Shown piece after piece: positions 21,594 to 28,774 of a DNA stretch of 42,325 bases (its first letter is position 1; every line of letters begins with the position of its first letter). The notes beneath the pieces were generated by a model. It saw only the letters and a list, made by a program, of their open reading frames with translations, made no database searches and had not been told where the DNA came from. The stretch is from JAJPHT01 sp035526585 (GTDB lineage: Archaea; Thermoplasmatota; SW-10-69-26; JACQPN01; JAJPHT01): the NCBI GenBank assembly GCA_035526585.1, contig DATLCC010000129.1, positions 1-42,325 of the forward strand, in the 5' to 3' direction. The translations under genes and the position numbers were made by a program.

Positions 21594-22733
21594 GCCGATG
21601 ATCAATTTCTGGATCTCGTTCGTGCCTTCGTAGATCCCGATGATCTTCGAGTCGCGCCAGTAGCGTTCGACGGGGTATTCGCCCGAGAATCCGTTGCCGC
21701 CGTGGAGCTGGACCGCGCGCTCGGTGACGCGCGTGCAGGCCTCGCCCGCGTAGAGTTTCGCCAGGGAGACGGCGAGGCGGTTGTCGAGTCCCTGGTCTTT
21801 CATCCACGCGGCCTTGTAGACGAGGAGGCGCATCGTCTCGACCTCGAGCGTCATGTAGGCGATGTGCTCCTTCACGAGCTGGAACTCGCCGATCTTCTTG
21901 CCGAACGATTCGCGTGTGCGCGCGTACTCGATGCTCGCGTCGAGCGCGGCGGCGGCGATGCCGACGGCGCCTGCGGCGACGGAGAGGCGGCCGCCGTTGA
22001 GGATCTTCATGAACTGGTCGAACCCGCTTCCGGGCGCGCCGATCATGCGGTCGGCCGGGATCGTGCAGTCCTCGTACAGGAGCTCGGCCGTGGGGGATGC
22101 GCGGAGGCCCAGCTTGCTCTTGGCTTCGATGCTGCCGACCTTGAAGCCGGGGTCGCCGCGGTGGACGATGAACGTCGAGATGTGCTCGCGCTTCGTCTTG
22201 GGGTCGAAGTCGTCGGTGCGGGCGTAGACGACGTGGTAGTCGGCTTTGCCGCCGTCGCTGATCCACATCTTGTGGCCGTTCAGGACCCATTCGCCCTTCG
22301 CGTTCTTGCGCGCCGTCGTGCGCAGGCCCGCGGCGTCGGAGCCGCTCTGCGGCTCGGTGAGCGCCCATGCGCCGCGCTTCTCGCCCGTGCTGATCGGCGG
22401 GAGGTACTTCTTCTTCTGGGCTTCGTTGCCGAAGAGAAGGACGTTCATCCCGAAGAGGGACGTGTTCACCGAGATCGTCGTGCGAAGCGACGAGCATCCG
22501 CGCGCGAGCTCCTCCGTGAGCATCGCGTACGTGACGGCGTCGAGCCCCGCGCCTCCGTATTCGGTCGGGATCGGGGCGCCGAGGAGCCCGAGCGCGCCGA
22601 GCTTCTTGAAGACGGAGTCGGGGACGTCGCCCTTCTCTTCCCATTCCTCGATGTGCGGGTCGATCTCCTTGGCGACGAACTCCTGGACGGTCTGACGCAG
22701 CAGGCGCTGCTCCTGTGTGATCGCGAACTCCAT
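21573..22733 (-). CDS. Acyl-CoA dehydrogenase
   Basis: A full-length 386-residue FAD enzyme that introduces the alpha-beta double bond of acyl-CoA. The two family signatures are seen: GAWALTEPQSGSDAAGL around residue 122 and QLHGGNGFSGEYPVERYWRD with RDSKIIGIYEGTNEIQ near the C-terminus. The catalytic Glu is in IYEGTNE, as in short- and medium-chain enzymes. Electrons would pass to an electron-transfer flavoprotein, not encoded here. With the crotonase at 3805 it suggests fatty-acid or branched-chain amino acid oxidation. The gene is downstream of, but 38 bp separate from, the AHSA1 gene on the same strand, so readthrough from that operon is possible. Confidence 0.95.
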   Translation of the reverse strand: MEFAITQEQRLLRQTVQEFVAKEIDPHIEEWEEKGDVPDSVFKKLGALGLLGAPIPTEYGGAGLDAVTYAMLTEELARGCSSLRTTISVNTSLFGMNVLLFGNEAQKKKYLPPISTGEKRGAWALTEPQSGSDAAGLRTTARKNAKGEWVLNGHKMWISDGGKADYHVVYARTDDFDPKTKREHISTFIVHRGDPGFKVGSIEAKSKLGLRASPTAELLYEDCTIPADRMIGAPGSGFDQFMKILNGGRLSVAAGAVGIAAAALDASIEYARTRESFGKKIGEFQLVKEHIAYMTLEVETMRLLVYKAAWMKDQGLDNRLAVSLAKLYAGEACTRVTERAVQLHGGNGFSGEYPVERYWRDSKIIGIYEGTNEIQKLIIGAEVLGL

Positions 22734-22770
22734 GCTGCGCGACAGGAGATGCCGGTATAGAAACCTCTTC

Positions 22771-23268
22771 TCACCCGTATCGGGGCCTGAGCTCGGCGAA
22801 GCGCTTCATCATGTCCGTGAGCGGGCGCCCCGCGAGCTCGTCCTCAAGGCGGTCGAGGAGCGCGTGCGTCGCGGGCGCGATCTGGATCGCCATCGTGGGC
22901 GCCAAGCGCGCGTGGGTGAGCGTCAGCCGCGTGCCGTTTTGGTCGGGCGCGAGCTCCCAGCGCATCACGCTGCGCTCGCTGAGCGGCATGGCGGCCGTGG
23001 GCTCGATGATGCGCTCATGCTCGAAGACGCGCGGGGGATCCCACACGAGCACCTTGCCCGTGACGTGCACCTTGGCGGGCCCGCTCCAGAACTCGATCGC
23101 GCCGCCCACGCGCCCCTCGATCATGGCTTTGGTCATGTACCAGCGATGGAGGTGCTCCGGGTCGGTGATCGCGTCCCACACGGCTTGCGGCGCGTGCGCG
23201 AGGCGCCTCTCGAAGACGAGCGTCGCCTGACCGTTCTCGTAGAGCACTTGGCCTGCGGGCGTCGTCAT
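22771..23268 (-). CDS. SRPBCC/AHSA1 family protein
   Basis: A 165-residue START-like (AHA1 C-terminal) domain protein. The typical openings are ATLVFERRLAHAPQAVWDAI and TDPEHLHRWYM, and GGAIEFWSG and HERIIEPTAAM follow. Such proteins have a deep hydrophobic pocket for lipids or other ligands; in this context the role is unknown. Start ATG 23268 overlaps the ArsR stop as ATGA. The ArsR-AHSA1 pair is recurrent in bacteria and archaea, and here it closes a five-gene unit with two VOC proteins. Confidence 0.9.
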   Translation of the reverse strand: MTTPAGQVLYENGQATLVFERRLAHAPQAVWDAITDPEHLHRWYMTKAMIEGRVGGAIEFWSGPAKVHVTGKVLVWDPPRVFEHERIIEPTAAMPLSERSVMRWELAPDQNGTRLTLTHARLAPTMAIQIAPATHALLDRLEDELAGRPLTDMMKRFAELRPRYG

Positions 23269-23597
23269 CGGGATCCCTTCTTCTTCGTCACCGCGTTCGC
23301 ATCGAGGTATCGCTCGAGGTCGTCGAGCGCTTGCGGCCACAAGGCCTGGTACTTCGCCACCCACTCGTAGAGCTGCATCAACCCCTCCGGCTCGAGCGCA
23401 TAGATGCGCTGCTGGGCGCTGACCTCGACGCTCACGAGGCCTGTATCCCGCAGCACCTTCAAGTGGCGCGAGACGGCGGGCTGCGTGAGGCGCGGGAAGG
23501 CGGACGCGATCTCGCCGGCGTTGCGCTTCCCGCGCGCGAGGAGATCCAGCACGCCTCGGCGCGTGGGGTCCGCGATGGCGAAGAAGACGTCGGCCAA
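23265..23597 (-). CDS. ArsR family regulator linked to AHSA1
   Basis: A 110-residue winged-helix repressor: DVFFAIADPTRRGVLDLLA, then GEIASAFPRLTQPAVSRHL for the helix-turn-helix, then the wing VEVSAQQRIYALEP. It lacks the Cys metal site of arsenical ArsR proteins, so it belongs to the group that senses other signals. It is the likely controller of its own operon, whose promoter has a 28-bp palindrome (24869-24896). Five bases separate it from the upstream DUF1801 gene, and it overlaps the AHSA1 gene by 4 bp. Confidence 0.93.
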   Translation of the reverse strand: MADVFFAIADPTRRGVLDLLARGKRNAGEIASAFPRLTQPAVSRHLKVLRDTGLVSVEVSAQQRIYALEPEGLMQLYEWVAKYQALWPQALDDLERYLDANAVTKKKGSR

Positions 23598-23601
23598 GGG
23601 C

Positions 23602-24033
23602 TCACCCCACGGCCTTCTTCACGAGCGCGGCGATCCGCGCCTCATCGCCGCCGGTCGGCTTGAGCCACGCATAGGATGTCGGCCACATCTGGCCCTCGTC
23701 GAGTTTCGCGGGCGTGTTGAACCCCAGCGTCGCGTAGCGCTCCTTGAACTTGTCCGCCGGCTTGAAGAACACCACGACCTCGTCCTCCTCGTTCGCATAC
23801 GCCGGAAATCCGTACCAGGTCTTCGCGCGCAGGCTCGGCGCCGCCTTGCCCACGATCTCGTGCAGCTTCTGCGCCAGCGCGCGGTCGCGCGGCGACATGG
23901 CCGCGATGGCGGCGAGCGCGGCCTTCTCGCCCGCCTCCTTCGTCTTCGCCGCCTTGCGCTCGTGGAGGAGCGCCTTCATCGCAGCCTTCTCCTCCGCGCT
24001 CAGGCCCGTGATCGGCTTCTTGGCCGCGGCCAT
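23602..24033 (-). CDS. DUF1801/YdhG-like protein
   Basis: A 143-residue protein. After a helical Ala/Lys-rich N-terminus (ITGLSAEEKAAMKALLHER), the conserved part runs from APSLRAKTWYGFPAYANEED through VVVFFKPADKFKERYATLGF, typical of DUF1801 proteins (YdhG/frataxin-like fold). The biochemical role is uncertain. The gene lies 2 bp from the VOC gene and 5 bp from ArsR, in one operon. Related proteins often occur with VOC and AHSA1 proteins under ArsR control. Confidence 0.88.
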   Translation of the reverse strand: MAAAKKPITGLSAEEKAAMKALLHERKAAKTKEAGEKAALAAIAAMSPRDRALAQKLHEIVGKAAPSLRAKTWYGFPAYANEEDEVVVFFKPADKFKERYATLGFNTPAKLDEGQMWPTSYAWLKPTGGDEARIAALVKKAVG

Positions 24034-24034
24034 G

Positions 24035-24409
24035 CTATCGAGCCTCCGCGGGCTGCAGGAGAGCGAAGCGGTTGCCGTCGGGGTCGAGGAACTTCGCGAG
24101 CACGCCGAAGGGCATCTCCGCAGGCTCGCCCACCGCGACGCCGCGCGCCTTGAGCTTCGCGGCTTCCGCGCGGCAGTCCGGCGTGGCGAGCGTGAACTGG
24201 ACGCTCTCGTTCGCGCGCGGGTCGACGAGGTACTCGCCCTTCACGAGCGCGAACTCGACCGCGGCGCCTGGCGGCGCGACCGTGAGCCAGCGCGCGCTCT
24301 TGTTGCTGTGGTCCTGACGCTTCTCGAAGCCGAGCTTGTCGACGTAGAACGCGAGCGCCTTGTCCTGGTCGTTCACGAGGATCGGGACGTGGGTGAGCTT
24401 GTCGAGCAA
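24035..24409 (-). CDS. VOC superfamily (glyoxalase-like) protein, second gene of operon
   Basis: A 124-residue VOC (vicinal oxygen chelate) domain protein: LTHVPILVNDQDKALAFYVD, GEYLVDPRANESVQFTLATP, FAKFLDPDGNRFALLQP-type end (as LAKFLDPDGNRFALLQP). The metal-binding His of glyoxalase is in the LTHVPILV entry, and other ligands are plausible but not complete. It is probably a small-molecule binding or lyase/dioxygenase-like protein of unknown substrate. It is a paralogue of the gene just upstream (24414), with the same entry motif LTHVP and the same CLDPDGN-type end, suggesting duplication. Confidence 0.9.
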   Translation of the reverse strand: MLDKLTHVPILVNDQDKALAFYVDKLGFEKRQDHSNKSARWLTVAPPGAAVEFALVKGEYLVDPRANESVQFTLATPDCRAEAAKLKARGVAVGEPAEMPFGVLAKFLDPDGNRFALLQPAEAR

Positions 24410-24413
24410 GGGA

Positions 24414-24866
24414 TCACGTCCTCTTGGGCGTGAACGCCTTGACCATCAGCTTGCCAAGCCAGCTCTGCTGCACGATGGCCCATGCGTTCCCGTCCGGGTC
24501 GCGGAAATAGGCGGAGGTGCCCCACGGCGCGCGTTGCGGCTTCTCGTGTCCGGGCACGTCGAAGCGGACGCCGCGCGCCTTCATGGCTTCGTGGTCGGCG
24601 ATGCAGTCCGTCGTCGAGAGGGCGACCTGCAGCCCCGCGGTGCCGGCCTTCTGATCCTGCGCGGCCGGGACGCGCGTGAGCTGCTTGGCCGAGATGAGCG
24701 CGAATTCGATGTCGCTCCCCCGAGGCGCGACCGTGAGCCAGCGCGCGCCCTCGGGGCCACGGTGGTCGGCGCGCTTCTCGAAGCCGACCTTCGCCGTGTA
24801 GAATTCCAGCGCGCGGTCCTGGTCGGTCACGATGAGCGGGACGTGGGTCAGCTGCACGAGGGCCAC
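24414..24866 (-). CDS. VOC superfamily (glyoxalase-like) protein, first gene of operon
   Basis: A 150-residue VOC protein starting at GTG 24866 (MALVQLTHVPLIV). A second GTG at 24857 (three codons in) gives a start 25 nt after the TATA-like box, as expected for a leaderless mRNA, and is perhaps the true start. Domain features: LTHVPLIVTDQDRALEFYTA, GARWLTVAPRGSDIEFALIS, and SAYFRDPDGNAWAIVQQ. It is a paralogue of the next gene. With DUF1801, ArsR and AHSA1 it forms an operon likely involved in handling a small compound sensed by the ArsR protein (inference). The substrate is unknown. Confidence 0.9.
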   Translation of the reverse strand: MALVQLTHVPLIVTDQDRALEFYTAKVGFEKRADHRGPEGARWLTVAPRGSDIEFALISAKQLTRVPAAQDQKAGTAGLQVALSTTDCIADHEAMKARGVRFDVPGHEKPQRAPWGTSAYFRDPDGNAWAIVQQSWLGKLMVKAFTPKRT

Positions 24867-24868
24867 AT

Positions 24869-24896
24869 GAGCGCTTCGTTATTTAACGTTTCGCTC
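24869..24896 (-). promoter_or_regulatory. 28-bp four-armed palindrome over the VOC-ArsR operon promoter
   Basis: GAGCG, three bases, CGTTA, two bases, TAACG, three bases, CGCTC forms a perfect interrupted palindrome on the plus strand. Its centre is the TATA-like box TTATTTAA (24879-24886). A dimeric ArsR bound there would block transcription. The operon's own ArsR is the obvious candidate. Confidence 0.65.
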
Positions 24897-25318
24897 AAAT
24901 ACGGCGGGTAGAAGGAGCAGGCGACCATCCAAAACCACCCTAGGGAGTTCTTACCCCGCCGTGACGACACGAGGCGCGATGGCTGCGTTCCTCGTTCCCC
25001 AGACCACCCTCCTTCTCCCGCCGACGTCCAGGTTCATCGTCACGTGCCTCTGGGAAGTCGAGGCGATGGAGGAAGTCCATCTTTCGTTGATCTGAGCCTT
25101 CTCCCGCCGACCGACGCAGGCGCCCCGAGGTCTCGGAGGCGAAAGGAAGCCTCCTCACGCCGCACCGTGCCTCGTCACGCTTTTTTCCATCCTTTTCCGT
25201 CACCCATTCGGAAGCATGGCGCGCAACGACCGGTTGCATACGGTCTCGCGAAGCCCTATTCGGATCCGTCCAAAGCCGTTCAACGCAGGATATACCCCCT
25301 TGGTGACAGTTCGGGAGC
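24897..25318. other. Spacer of about 420 bp without a supported gene
   Basis: No frame has protein-like composition on either strand. It carries a weak, degenerate relative of the GTRRCC palindrome at about 25199-25214 (GTCACCCATTCGGAAG), and, near its end, a GGATATACC box (about 25288-25296) upstream of the zinc-ribbon genes. An RNA gene cannot be excluded. Confidence 0.4.
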
Positions 25319-25453
25319 ATGCGATTCGACCCGTTCCGACCGGCCTCCCCCCGGTCCGAAGCCCGCACGGACTGCCCCTTCTGCTCCGGAGCGACGAGCA
25401 AGGGTCGCGTCTGCAACATCTGCAAGCGCGCCGGCCTCGAAGGGGGCGCCTGA
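25319..25453 (+). CDS. Tiny zinc-ribbon protein, 44 residues
   Basis: ATG 25319 to TGA 25453. The sequence has CPFCSGATSKGRVCNIC, two C-X2-C knuckles 11 residues apart, a compact zinc ribbon. The ATG lies about 28 nt after a GGATATACC box, consistent with a leaderless mRNA. The next zinc-ribbon gene begins one base after its stop, so both are almost certainly one unit. Short stand-alone zinc ribbons are common in archaea and often affect transcription or ribosomes; no specific role can be given. Confidence 0.65.
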   Translation: MRFDPFRPASPRSEARTDCPFCSGATSKGRVCNICKRAGLEGGA

Positions 25454-25454
25454 A

Positions 25455-25637
25455 GTGACGGCCATCGTCACCGTGCGCCGCCTCCCCGTCGCCGGAGAGA
25501 TCGGCTGCGTGGGCGCCTGCCCGCTCTGCAGCGTCCCGGGCAAGAGCAGCCCCCCTTGCCTCGCATGCCGGGAGGAGCTGCGCTCCCGCCTCGCCGACAT
25601 GCAGCTCCAGTACTACATGCAGCGCGCGATGAACTGA
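25455..25637 (+). CDS. Small zinc-binding protein, 60 residues
   Basis: GTG 25455 to TGA 25637, one base after the preceding gene. Cys pattern: GCVGACPLC and PPCLAC (C-X3-C-X2-C, then C-X2-C), so two knuckles plus one extra Cys, followed by a helical tail REELRSRLADMQLQYYMQ with aromatic residues that may mediate binding to a partner. It shares a C-X2-C ribbon design with the preceding protein, so the two could be a duplicated or heterodimeric pair. A structured stem-loop follows the stop. Confidence 0.65.
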   Translation: MTAIVTVRRLPVAGEIGCVGACPLCSVPGKSSPPCLACREELRSRLADMQLQYYMQRAMN

Positions 25638-25669
25638 GCTGGATTCCCGATGATCGGAGGCTTTTCCCC

Positions 25670-25730
25670 AAGGCGGGGCGCTCGAGCCGGGGCCGCAGTG
25701 CGTGCGGCGCCTCTTGTCGCGCCCCGCCTT
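25670..25730 (+). ncRNA. Two-tier stem-loop, terminator or small RNA candidate
   Basis: AAGGCGGGGCGC (25670-25681) pairs perfectly with GCGCCCCGCCTT (25719-25730), and within the 37-nt loop GCCGCA and TGCGGC form a second stem. It starts 33 nt after the zinc-ribbon pair. It may end their mRNA or be a stable RNA of its own; sequence alone cannot separate these. Confidence 0.35.
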
Positions 25731-25871
25731 GCAGGGACGCCCCAGCGCGCGGCGGCCGCCGCGATAGCTTCATGATATCTACCCCCTGATTTCCGCTGGA
25801 AAACCAGTCCCTTTCCGGCGTCCGCACGACGCGCAGACCCAGGAGGGACGCGCCGGCGGCCGCCTGCCCGG

Positions 25872-26330
25872 TCAGCCGATCTCGACGAGAAGTTCGACTT
25901 CCACCGGCGCGCCCAACGGCAGGACGTTGACCCCGACCGCGGCGCGCGCGTGACGCCCCGCGTCACCAAAGACCTGGACGAGGAGCTCGCTCGCGCCATT
26001 GGCCACCTTCGGCTGGTCCGTGAAGCCATCCGCGCTCGCGACGAACGCTCCGACCCGCACGACGCGCTTCACGCGCGCGAGCTCGCCGATCTCCACCTTG
26101 AGCGCCGCGAGCGCGTTCAGCACGCATTGCCGGGCGAAGGTCTGCCCCTCCTCGAGCGCGACGCCTTCCCCGAGGCGGCCCGTCTTGGGCAGCTTCCCGT
26201 CGACGAAGGGCAGCTGCCCCGCGACGTAGACGAGGTTCCCCGTGCGCACCGTGGGCACGTAGGCCGCCACCGGCCGCGTCGGGGTCGGGAGCGCGTATCC
26301 GAGCTTCGTGAGCGTCTCCTCGGGGCTCAT
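25872..26330 (-). CDS. ridA: RidA/YjgF family protein
   Basis: A 152-residue member of the RidA (YjgF/YER057c) family, which removes reactive enamine/imine intermediates in amino acid metabolism. Segments: AAYVPTVRTGNLVYVAGQLP, RQCVLNALAALKVEIGEL, VKRVVRVGAFVASADGFTDQ, NGASELLVQVFGDAGRHARA, and AVGVNVLPLGAPVEVELLVE. The conserved Arg of the active site corresponds to the HARAAVGV segment. Length is at the long side of the family (usual 120-135), and the extra part is N-terminal. The ATG at 26330 is preceded by an AAAAGGAT region shared with the divergent gene at 26394. Confidence 0.92.
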   Translation of the reverse strand: MSPEETLTKLGYALPTPTRPVAAYVPTVRTGNLVYVAGQLPFVDGKLPKTGRLGEGVALEEGQTFARQCVLNALAALKVEIGELARVKRVVRVGAFVASADGFTDQPKVANGASELLVQVFGDAGRHARAAVGVNVLPLGAPVEVELLVEIG

Positions 26331-26393
26331 GGGCTCGAGAGTCGGCGCAGCGCGCAAAAGGATTCTTGTCCGCCGCCGCGCTCGCGCAGACCG

Positions 26394-26942
26394 TTGGACG
26401 TCGTCCCCTTCCCGCCACGCCCGTCGCCCGAGGCGCCCCTTGTCGCGAGCGCCACGTCCAGCGCGTTCCTGCTCCCGCCCGGCGCTCCGCTGCCGCCAGG
26501 CACGGACACGTGGCTCCACCTGCCCGATGGCGCTCGATTCGCGTACGTGCCGACGCCGGGGCCCGCGCCCGAGCCCGGGACCGACGTCATGCTCACGGTC
26601 GATCCGTTCGTGCGAGGCAACCGCTTCACCCCGCTCCACGAGTCGCCGCGCGCGCTCGCCGCGCTCCTTGGCATCGCCGCAGCGCGCCGCGTGGACAGCG
26701 GCCCGGAGAGCGAGCGGCTCTTCCTCTTCATGCGCGGGCAGGGGCTCGTCTTCGACCAGAACGGCGACAGCGCGCGCTTTGGTCCCATGACGGCATGCCT
26801 CGCGCCCGCGGGCGAGCCGGCGCGCCTCTGGGCGCAAGGCCCGGAGGACGTCCTCCTCCTCGTCTTCCAGCCGCGAGGCGCGAAGGTCGAGCGGCGCACG
26901 CTCAGGAGCGAGATCGAGAAGCGCCGCAGCCACCAGGCGTGA
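26394..26942 (+). CDS. Hypothetical protein
   Basis: A 182-residue product from TTG 26394 (MDVVPFPPRP) with normal amino acid composition, for example WLHLPDGARFAYVPTPGPAP, PFVRGNRFTPLHESPRALAAL, LFLFMRGQGLVFDQNGDSARF and GPEDVLLLVFQPRGAKVE. No Cys cluster, helix-rich segment or family motif is visible. It is divergent from ridA, with the 63-bp gap holding both promoters. The true start is unclear because no ATG precedes the conserved-looking part. Confidence 0.5.
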   Translation: MDVVPFPPRPSPEAPLVASATSSAFLLPPGAPLPPGTDTWLHLPDGARFAYVPTPGPAPEPGTDVMLTVDPFVRGNRFTPLHESPRALAALLGIAAARRVDSGPESERLFLFMRGQGLVFDQNGDSARFGPMTACLAPAGEPARLWAQGPEDVLLLVFQPRGAKVERRTLRSEIEKRRSHQA

Positions 26943-26954
26943 TGCTTCTCCACC

Positions 26955-27413
26955 TCACCACGAGGGCGGCTCGCGCTCGGCGCCCCATCGCTCGATATCA
27001 TGGGACCGCGCCGGCGCCGCCACGCTCGTCCCCGCGCGCTCGGAGAGCCGGAACTCGAGCCACTCGATGCGCCCGTCCTGCACGAGGCGCTTGATCGCCG
27101 CCTGCCTGGGCGTGAGCTGCGAGCCGTTCGCCTTGAACTCCACGAAGACGATCTTGTCCTCCTCGAACTGCACGCCGTCGATGGGCGAGCCGAGGAATCG
27201 GAACTGCCGCGGGTCGTGCGGATAGCCCGCCATGAAGGGCGCCCACTGCTCCGTGATGCGACCGTACACGGTGGAGAGCGATTGCTTGCTGCTCTCGACG
27301 CTCGCGAGGCGCTCCTCCAGGCGCGCGACCTTGTCGTGGTACACGCGCACGACGATCACGAGCGCGAGCACGAGCGCGATGACCATCATCGTCAGGTACA
27401 AGAGCGGGTCCAC
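26955..27413 (-). CDS. Membrane-anchored Holliday junction resolvase-related nuclease
   Basis: A 152-residue protein. The N-terminus from GTG 27413 is one membrane helix (LLYLTMMVIALVLALVIVV), followed by a coiled coil (DKVARLEERLASVESSKQS). The C-terminal domain reads FMAGYPHDPRQFRFLGSPID, then VQFEEDKIVFVEFKANGSQL, then RQAAIKRLVQDGRIEWLEFR, which matches the archaeal endonuclease family related to Holliday junction resolvase (Endonuc_Holl). Asp in SPIDG and the Glu-X-Lys in EFK are the presumed nuclease residues. Membrane anchoring of a nuclease suggests action on incoming or surface DNA, or on membrane-attached chromosome (inference). An ATG at 27389 would also be possible. Confidence 0.8.
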   Translation of the reverse strand: MDPLLYLTMMVIALVLALVIVVRVYHDKVARLEERLASVESSKQSLSTVYGRITEQWAPFMAGYPHDPRQFRFLGSPIDGVQFEEDKIVFVEFKANGSQLTPRQAAIKRLVQDGRIEWLEFRLSERAGTSVAAPARSHDIERWGAEREPPSW

Positions 27414-27483
27414 GGCGCGGCGAAGGCACGCGCCCGATTTCACGCTGTCGATGCCGTCGGCACCACATGGACCGGAGCGCCGG

Positions 27484-27527
27484 ACGAAGCCGAAGCGACG
27501 AAGCCTTCTCGTCACTTCGGCGCTTCG
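27484..27527 (-). terminator. Long hairpin at the end of the MFS transporter gene
   Basis: CGAAGCCGAAGCGACGAAG pairs imperfectly with CTTCTCGTCACTTCGGCG-type sequence around CC. The MFS stop (27512) lies in the right arm. Confidence 0.45.
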
Positions 27528-28744
27528 GACCCGTCGGGTCGTCCGGTCCGTTGGACCCGGCGCGCTTGGAAGACGACGATCGCGCCCGCAAGCGCCAGCC
27601 CCGTGAGAGCGGCCGCCCAGAAGGTCCAGCCGAGCCCGTAGCGCGCGCCGATCGCCCCGAAAAGGAACGGCGCCACCGCGTTCCCGAGCCCGAGCATCGT
27701 GCCGTAGATGCCGTTCGCGAGCCCGCGCTGCCCGGTCGGCGCGCCCTCGTGCACGAGCATCAGGTTCGCGGGGATGAGCGCCCCCGTCGCGAGGCCAGCG
27801 ACGCCCATCACGGCGACGAGCGCCCACAGCGTCGTCGCGAAGGGCACGGCGAACAGCGTGAGTGCGAGCACGACGATCCCGCCCACCATGACGCGCGACG
27901 GTCCGATCCGACCCAGGAGCCGCGGAAGCCCTGCGCGCACGAGGAGCGCGGTCGCTTGACGGCCGCCAAGCAGGAGCCCGACGACGGCGACGCTCAAGCC
28001 CACGGCAAGGGCGTGGAGCTGGAAGAACGACTGTTGCGTCGCGAAGAGCATGCTGTACGCGAACGTGCCGAAGGCGGAGAGCACGAGGGCCGGATGCGCG
28101 AGCAGGCGCCACGCGCGCGCGTACGAGGAGCCCGGAGGCGCGGGGCGCGGCGCCGGCTTCACCTCGGGCAGCATCATCGTGATGGCGAGCCCGGCGACGT
28201 TCGTCGCGACCGTGAGAAGGAACGCCGCGCCGAAGCCGTAGCGGTCCGCGACGAAGTGGCCGATCGGTGGCCCCACGAGGAAGGCGAGGCTCATCGCGAT
28301 CGTGTAATCCGAGGTCGCCTTCGCGACATCGTCTGCCCTGTCGAAGAGGTAGCTGTTGGCGGCGACCCAGAACACGCCACCCGCGAAGCCGAAGAGGAGG
28401 ACGCCTGGGACGCTCCACCACTGCGTCGGCCCGAACGCGAAGAACAGGCTCGACGCGATGGTCGCGACGAAGGCGATCACGAGCGAGGGCTTGCGGCCGC
28501 GACGGTCCGCCATGTCGCCCATCGGCAGACGCAGCGCGATCTGCATCACGCCGTAGAGGCCCATGACGATCCCGATGAAGCGCAGCGACGCGCCGAAGGT
28601 GAGCTTCAGGTGCTCGGGCAACAGGGGGACGCCGAGCGCCTGCGAGAAGGAATAGAGGAACGTGGCGACGTACAATCGCCGCAGCGCGCGGTCGTGCTGG
28701 AGCGCGCGGTCCCTCATCGGCGAGCGAAGTGAGCGCGACCGCAA
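27512..28744 (-). CDS. Major facilitator superfamily transporter
   Basis: A 410-residue transporter with twelve predicted helices. The loop 2-3 signature is MGDMADRRGRKPSLV, and the later loop 8-9 region GGRQATALLVRAGLPRLLGR fits the MFS pattern. The pattern resembles drug and small-molecule exporters (MdtG/EmrB-like), but the substrate cannot be read from sequence. ATG 28744 or the Met at about 28717 (MRDRALQHDR) could be the start. It precedes the nuclease gene on the same strand with about 100 bp between, including a strong hairpin. Confidence 0.92.
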   Translation of the reverse strand: MRSRSLRSPMRDRALQHDRALRRLYVATFLYSFSQALGVPLLPEHLKLTFGASLRFIGIVMGLYGVMQIALRLPMGDMADRRGRKPSLVIAFVATIASSLFFAFGPTQWWSVPGVLLFGFAGGVFWVAANSYLFDRADDVAKATSDYTIAMSLAFLVGPPIGHFVADRYGFGAAFLLTVATNVAGLAITMMLPEVKPAPRPAPPGSSYARAWRLLAHPALVLSAFGTFAYSMLFATQQSFFQLHALAVGLSVAVVGLLLGGRQATALLVRAGLPRLLGRIGPSRVMVGGIVVLALTLFAVPFATTLWALVAVMGVAGLATGALIPANLMLVHEGAPTGQRGLANGIYGTMLGLGNAVAPFLFGAIGARYGLGWTFWAAALTGLALAGAIVVFQARRVQRTGRPDGSEAPK

Positions 28745-28774
28745 GACCCTGACGCTTCGAGGCAGCTCCCGACG

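Noticed and set aside
25199..25214. Sixth copy of the GTRRCC palindrome
   Set aside because: GTCACCCATTCGGAAG lacks the invariant GGTTAC half; counted only as a degenerate relative.
24902..25318. A tRNA or C/D box RNA in the 24.9-25.3 kb spacer
   Set aside because: No T-loop with matching acceptor stem and no paired C and D boxes could be found by eye.
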